Shown: positions 22,767 to 64,000 of the stretch, in pieces
Layout: each line of letters begins with the position of its first letter
Numbering within the stretch: the first letter of the stretch is position 1
NCBI RefSeq assembly: GCF_001039355.2
Contig: NW_019775639.1
Coordinates: forward strand, 12,127-76,126
From: Lingula anatina
Lineage: Eukaryota > Brachiopoda > Lingulata > Lingulida > Lingulidae
DNA length: 64,000 bases
Reading direction: 5' to 3'
Program-made: the position numbers and the translations under genes
Notes under the pieces: model-generated
Seen by the model: the letters and a program-made list of their open reading frames with translations, nothing else
The model's database searches: none
Told to the model about the DNA's origin: nothing

Positions 22767-22864
22767 GCACGGTGGGAGAATGGAAGAATCATTTCACAGT
22801 GGCTCAGAACGATGAGTTCAATAAGATATTCTGCAGGATGAAAAAGACATCAATCTTGACTTGA
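22767..22864 (+). CDS. Sulfotransferase last exon (3'-PAPS-binding C-terminus), plus strand
   Basis: After the acceptor TTGTTTTCAG the segment reads, in phase 1, GTVGEWKNHFTVAQNDEF and then NKIFCRMKKTSILT before a TGA stop. It is the C-terminal exon of a cytosolic SULT: GxWKNHFTVAQN is the invariant part of the RKGxxGDWKNxFT motif that binds the 3'-phosphate of PAPS and contributes to the dimer interface. Its entry phase is exactly the exit phase of the minus-strand exon 4 (ending IYRK plus one G). Joined coding exons would total 975 bases (324 residues), a normal SULT length. No other plus-strand SULT exon is intact nearby. Confidence 0.85.
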
Positions 22865-23132
22865 AATTTGAGCTTTGATCGCATGCCGCTTTTTGGCTAT
22901 CCAAAGCCGGCAGCGTTGATCGAATTTATTTATTTTCTATTGCAATTTGATTAAGCTGGCTTATGTGTCATTTTGTGTTTTAAAAGTTTTAACTGGTCTT
23001 CAACAAGATGCCACCCATGCACTTAGAATGCGTTTTTAATCCTACTTCATATGACATTAAACTTAATGGGTTTTCTAGTAAACAGATGTAGATGGGAGAA
23101 CAGTTTCATTAGCTCTGTATGTATCAATTCAA

Positions 23133-23356
23133 ATTATTGTTTTTCTTTTTACCCAGAGCTTGTAAAATATGTGGGTATTACCTCCGATATTTCTGTGGCG
23201 GTCAGTCACCATCATTAGGGAGTAAATGACTAGGGTCATTTCATGTGGAATGAAAATCCAGGTCAAGTGCATAACTGATGATGGTGACTGACAGAAATAT
23301 TGGAGGTAATATCCACATATTTTACAAGCTCTTGATAAAAAGAAACAAAAAATAAT
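23133..23356. mobile_element. Fold-back MITE
   Basis: The left arm (23,133-23,213) contains AGAGCTTGTAAAATATGTGG and ATTACCTCC, and the right arm (23,275-23,356) is its reverse complement with few mismatches. The arms enclose a ~60-bp loop. It is non-coding. Confidence 0.75.
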
Positions 23357-23876
23357 ATGAATATATATGGATGGGTTTAAGAAACAATTTCAGAATGAGT
23401 CGAAAATGGGCTGAGAATTGACAAAGTTTTAGATGAATTAATTTATAAGCATAGTTAGAATAGCGCATTTATTATTTTTGCGGACATTTGAAATAACTCG
23501 ATGTAATTTGACTAAAAGCAGTGTAGTAGTCTAAATCGCGCCCTGTGTATACCACGCCACATGAGAAAACATACAGAGAATTGATGACCATTCACTGGTA
23601 TATCAGATTAAAAAAATGTTAACAGCATTTTCCGTTCTTGGGTCACAGTTTGTTTAATTGTCCACTGCCATGTTGATACTGATCGATATACTCCTTAAGT
23701 AGTAACCCTGTAAAAACACCAGCGGACATTGACCTGGTAACGTTTTGATTATACACATGATCGGCCCAGCTTGCAAATTGTTCACGTTTTATTGTGCATA
23801 GCTGACATACTCACTTTCGTTTACCATTCCTCGTCTCCATAGCAATCACCTACTTTCCATTGCGTCCTGGGCTCCG

Positions 23877-24017
23877 TATCTCGAAAGGTTCGCTATGTTG
23901 CGCACGTGTGTTAGTGTCTCGATTCCATAACCGATTCTATTTCGAGATACGGGGCCATGGAATCGAAACACTTGCGCACGTGGGCAACATAGCGAACCTT
24001 CGAGATACGGAGCCCAG
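23877..24017. mobile_element. Short palindromic MITE (CTGGGCTCCG termini)
   Basis: About 41-bp inverted repeats (CTGGGCTCCGTATCTCGAAA at the left tip, its complement at the right) surround a ~60-bp centre. The same termini bound the 972-bp element at 36,631-37,602. Confidence 0.75.
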
Positions 24018-24034
24018 CTGGACTGTCCTTTTGA

Positions 24035-24300
24035 GTCCTACGGTAACCTGTTGACTCCCCGCCTGCCACTCAGCATTTAGGGGTTGAAGCAGGGGTAAAG
24101 TTCCTGGTCAGGCAGCGAAAGATATCTGTTCGCTTGGTAGCTTGCAGCGCTTCATACAGCATGTTGGGCTGTACCCTCCCCATGGAGGCGAGAACATCAA
24201 CACATTAACTGTACCAGGGCCAAAAAGGACCAGGGGTCTGTAAACCCCGCTGAGACGCATGTATAGTGCGGTATATAAGAACTTTTACTTTTGTACTGGA
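24035..24300 (+). repeat. SINE body, tRNA-related head missing
   Basis: From TACGGTAACCTGTTGACTCC onward the sequence matches the body of the SINE at 63,745-64,000 (GGTTGAAGCAGGG, AGTTCCTGGTCAGGCAGCGA, TGTTCGCTTGGTAG, TTGGGCTGTACCCTCCCC). The promoter-bearing head is absent, replaced on the left by the MITE at 23,877-24,017. Confidence 0.65.
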
Positions 24301-25066
24301 AATCATAGAAATCATATTAATTTAAAACATACAATAAAAAGGTCTTGTCACTGTAGCTCATATTTATCAAATGAACACTGACGGTTTGATTAGCTTAATT
24401 TAAAATAATTCACAATGTAATAATACCGATAGCTAACATTTTGTTCTATTCACTGCTCCGTGGTTACGGCATTGTCCGCTAGATGGCACTGCGAACAGTG
24501 CATAGCTGGAAGGTGAAAGGGCACTTCTTCTTGGAAAACGCGTTAAACTTGAGGACAGCTGCTTGACCAGTTCGACGCAAACATTTACACAAAGAGAGCG
24601 GCGTTTTCCCGCTATACCAATAAGACATTTGCCGAAATATTAATAAACGAAATGTCTCGGTTCGCGTTGGTCTCTTATCTTCCATGTTGGTTATTCGCGG
24701 AAAAATCAACATCATTTCGATAAGGTTTCACCTCCGAGGGGGAAGGGTATATTTAGCTGGGGGTGACCGAGGGGGGTTTGCATCCGAGCCGTTCAGAGCA
24801 AGTAATGGATTACGTGTTTATACTTATTCCTTTTTTATTTGATTTGTATTTGTACTCGAGCGATCGATTTTCCCTATAACGTCAATGGTGAGGAGTTGTA
24901 TTATAATGTAGTAATGTAAGTAAATCAATGATAGATTTCTTTTCCTATCTCATTGGACAAAAGAAACACAATGTTTTTCGAATCTTCGTGCCGGGTTGTG
25001 ACCCTCCCTCCCCTCCTACACCCAGTGAAACACGAGGTGACATGTCATTAGTGTTAAGGATGTGAA
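24301..25066. other. Upstream region of the EGF-SRCR-ZP gene
   Basis: No coding sequence was recognised. A TATATTTAG motif at 24,749-24,757 lies ~310 bases before the proposed start codon and could be part of a promoter, but this is weak. The preceding ~250 bases are moderately GC-rich. Confidence 0.3.
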
Positions 25067-62058
<36,992 letters not shown>

Positions 62059-62499
62059 ATTCCAGCGTGTTAGTTGTGCTACGTTGTCACCAGCTTTGTA
62101 GACGTACAGGTACATATATTATTTAGTTTTGAAAAGGTTTATAGGAAAATTTTATATCCGATAAAATGAAAAACATTTGACATTCCGTAGATTTATGGAC
62201 CATAAACGTGCTTTTTTAGTGAAAGGAAATAGGTGATTTGAGCATCCTTCATAAATTGCAATTGGATAATGATTTTCCACTCATATGACATTGCACAAAA
62301 CGGATATGTCTTTACCCAAAATGATTTGCATTCACGTTACAAAAGAGTATTAGAGACAAAAATGTATTTATTGCCCATGGCTTAAGGAGTAGAAGAGAGG
62401 GTCTGGCAAATACGATAGTATTCATTATAATGCGTTCAACGTTTCAATCTATGCTTCCAACAAACATGTATCTGATAGCGTATTTCACTTTCTTCGTTA

Positions 62500-62550
<51 letters not shown>

Positions 62551-63090
62551 GCCTGCCTAGTATACTGCCCGTCTTGACATGTTTAGAATGCCCAATAAAA
62601 TTTTGCATGGCCACTGGTTGTTTATTTCAGTGTCCGCTAATTTCATCAATTCGTTCATTTTATATAGAACGTATTCCCTTGCAGTTTCACTGTATGGATA
62701 GAAACATGAATAGTTAAAGTAGACAGAAAAAAAAATTATCTCTATTCAGAATCTGGTATAAATATAAAAAAAAAATGAATTAATTAATGAATAAATAGAT
62801 AAATGAAGTAAAATAGGAAAATAAGCAAAAAAGTGTTTCTTAATTGAAACATTTTATTCAACCCTTAAAGGAATAACCCAAAAATATGCAATAAATACCA
62901 CAAGATAACATTTTCGGTGACAGAAATTGATAGCCAACAGTATAATTATATAACGCCTATATAACTAGGTCGTTAATATATATATATGCAATAAAATATG
63001 CAATAAATACATGTAACTCAAGATAACATTTCCGGTGACAGAAATTGATAGCCAACAGTATAATTATATAACGCCTATATAACTAGGTCG

Positions 63091-63158
<68 letters not shown>

Positions 63159-63740
63159 AGAAGAGTAACCAATACGTGGAAGGCAGGGCGCGCCAATTCT
63201 TAAAGTGTCATTTTTTTGTAATTATATATCTAAATGATTGCACCAACATGCCTCTTGTTGAGCTCATGATAAAATTGAAATCATATCCAAAAGCAACAAA
63301 TGACAATCCAGCAGATGCGTGTAAATATGACTTGATCACGACTGGTTGCTAGTTTTACAACACTTGCTGTCACAACTCTTGCTTTTAAATTCATTTCGGT
63401 TTTTCAAATGATATCCATTTTCCTAGTGAACTGGTGACAAGAAAATAAAACCCCAACATTGTCACTGTTTCTTTAGCAGCATGATTATTATTTAAAAGTA
63501 AATGTTCCTAACGAGAATGATGCATATTCTTAGAAGCAGTGTTTAGTTCTACACGGTCTACACGGGCTCACACCCATAGTTTAAGATAATCCTGACACAA
63601 TACATAAACGAGGCAAGGAATCTGAATAAAGTGCACTTTGTACATGTAAATAGTAACTTTCACATCTGACAATTGTTACAATAAATTAGACTATTTTGCC
63701 ACTTGTACAATGTAACCCACACAACATTGGTAAAAAAAAT
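62059..63740. other. 3' flank: possible poly(A) signal, simple repeats, tandem duplication
   Basis: A candidate AATAAA lies at 62,594-62,599 (weak evidence). (ATT)n occupies 62,502-62,551. A ~112-bp unit at 62,886-62,989 is repeated at 62,999-63,100 and runs into a (TA)n tract at 63,095-63,155. No coding sequence was recognised. Confidence 0.5.
63095..63155. repeat. (TA)n microsatellite
   Basis: About 30 TA units at the end of the tandem duplication. Confidence 0.95.
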
Positions 63741-63744
63741 TAGA

Positions 63745-64000
63745 TTTTTGGTTAGAGCGTCAGCCCCCGGAGCGGGAGGACGCGGGTTTGACCCCATCCG
63801 GGGAGCATTCCAGTCCTTTATATACGGTTACCTGCTGTCTCCCCGCCTGGCACTCAGAACTGAGGGGTTGAAGCAGGGAAAAAGTTCCTGGTCAGGCAGC
63901 GAAATATGTCTGTTCGCTTGGTAGTTTGCAGCGTTTCATACAGCATATTGGGCTGTACCCTCCCCCATCAAAACCAGGACCAGACTGTACCAGGACCAAA
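63745..64000 (+). mobile_element. tRNA-derived SINE (continues past the window)
   Basis: The head contains an A-box-like GGTTAGAGCGTCAG and a B box GGGTTTGACCCC (63,784-63,795), the internal RNA polymerase III promoter of tRNA-type SINEs. The body shares GGTTGAAGCAGGG and CTGGTCAGGCAGCGAAA with 24,035-24,300. It is not a tRNA gene: no acceptor-stem pairing or anticodon arm closes around it. Confidence 0.75.

Noticed and set aside
63745-63800. A tRNA gene
   Set aside because: A and B boxes are present, but there is no acceptor stem or anticodon loop and a SINE body follows.

Overview
The window is animal nuclear DNA. It is AT-rich, has many small GT-AG introns and metazoan extracellular domains (LDLa, EGF, SRCR, ZP), and is dense in metazoan transposons. 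I cannot name the species. A marine invertebrate (ambulacrarian, cephalochordate or lophotrochozoan) fits the domain mosaic and the signs of a heterozygous draft assembly: four single-N joins, three of them flanked by near-duplicate sequence, plus two longer N runs.

Left part (1-24.9 kb). This part is mostly mobile DNA. It holds a decayed LINE (minus strand, 1-1.9 kb) and a 3.8-kb miniature Polinton/Maverick with long terminal inverted repeats, a 6-bp target-site duplication and a broken packaging-ATPase gene (2,934-6,734). Two inverted copies of a hAT-like MITE have perfect 8-bp target duplications (6.8 and 19.3 kb). There is also a nearly intact small Ty3/gypsy-type LTR element (14.5-15.9 kb), a TTAA-flanked element (21.0-22.7 kb) and several fold-back MITEs. 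Between them lie an orphan exon resembling guanylate-binding-protein GTPases (7.77 kb) and a cytosolic sulfotransferase gene. Four sulfotransferase exons are on the minus strand (14.3 to 11.9 kb), while the only matching last exon is on the plus strand at 22.77 kb.

Right part (25.07-62.06 kb). One large plus-strand gene fills the rest. I can follow 62 exons in a single consistent frame (6,345 coding bases, 2,114 residues). The order is signal peptide, LDLa, four tandem pairs of six-Cys EGF and a four-Cys mini-EGF, SRCR1, four EGF-B, SRCR2, EGF-C1, SRCR3, two EGF-B, SRCR4, EGF-C2, SRCR5, EGF-C3, EGF-D, a ZP domain with an RGKR furin-type site, a transmembrane helix and an 18-residue tail. Short Thr-rich linker exons (24-51 bases) separate the modules. 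All module boundaries are phase 1, which explains how modules could be duplicated freely. The architecture resembles DMBT1/gp340-type mucosal proteins, but the EGF modules are unusually tyrosine-rich (about 22%), and four SRCR domains carry an extra cysteine pair.

Transposons (Tc1/mariner, hAT-like, Harbinger-like and other fold-back MITEs) sit inside the introns of the large gene, the largest being the 5.8-kb intron at 39.8-45.7 kb. Downstream (62.1-64 kb) are simple repeats and a tRNA-derived SINE.
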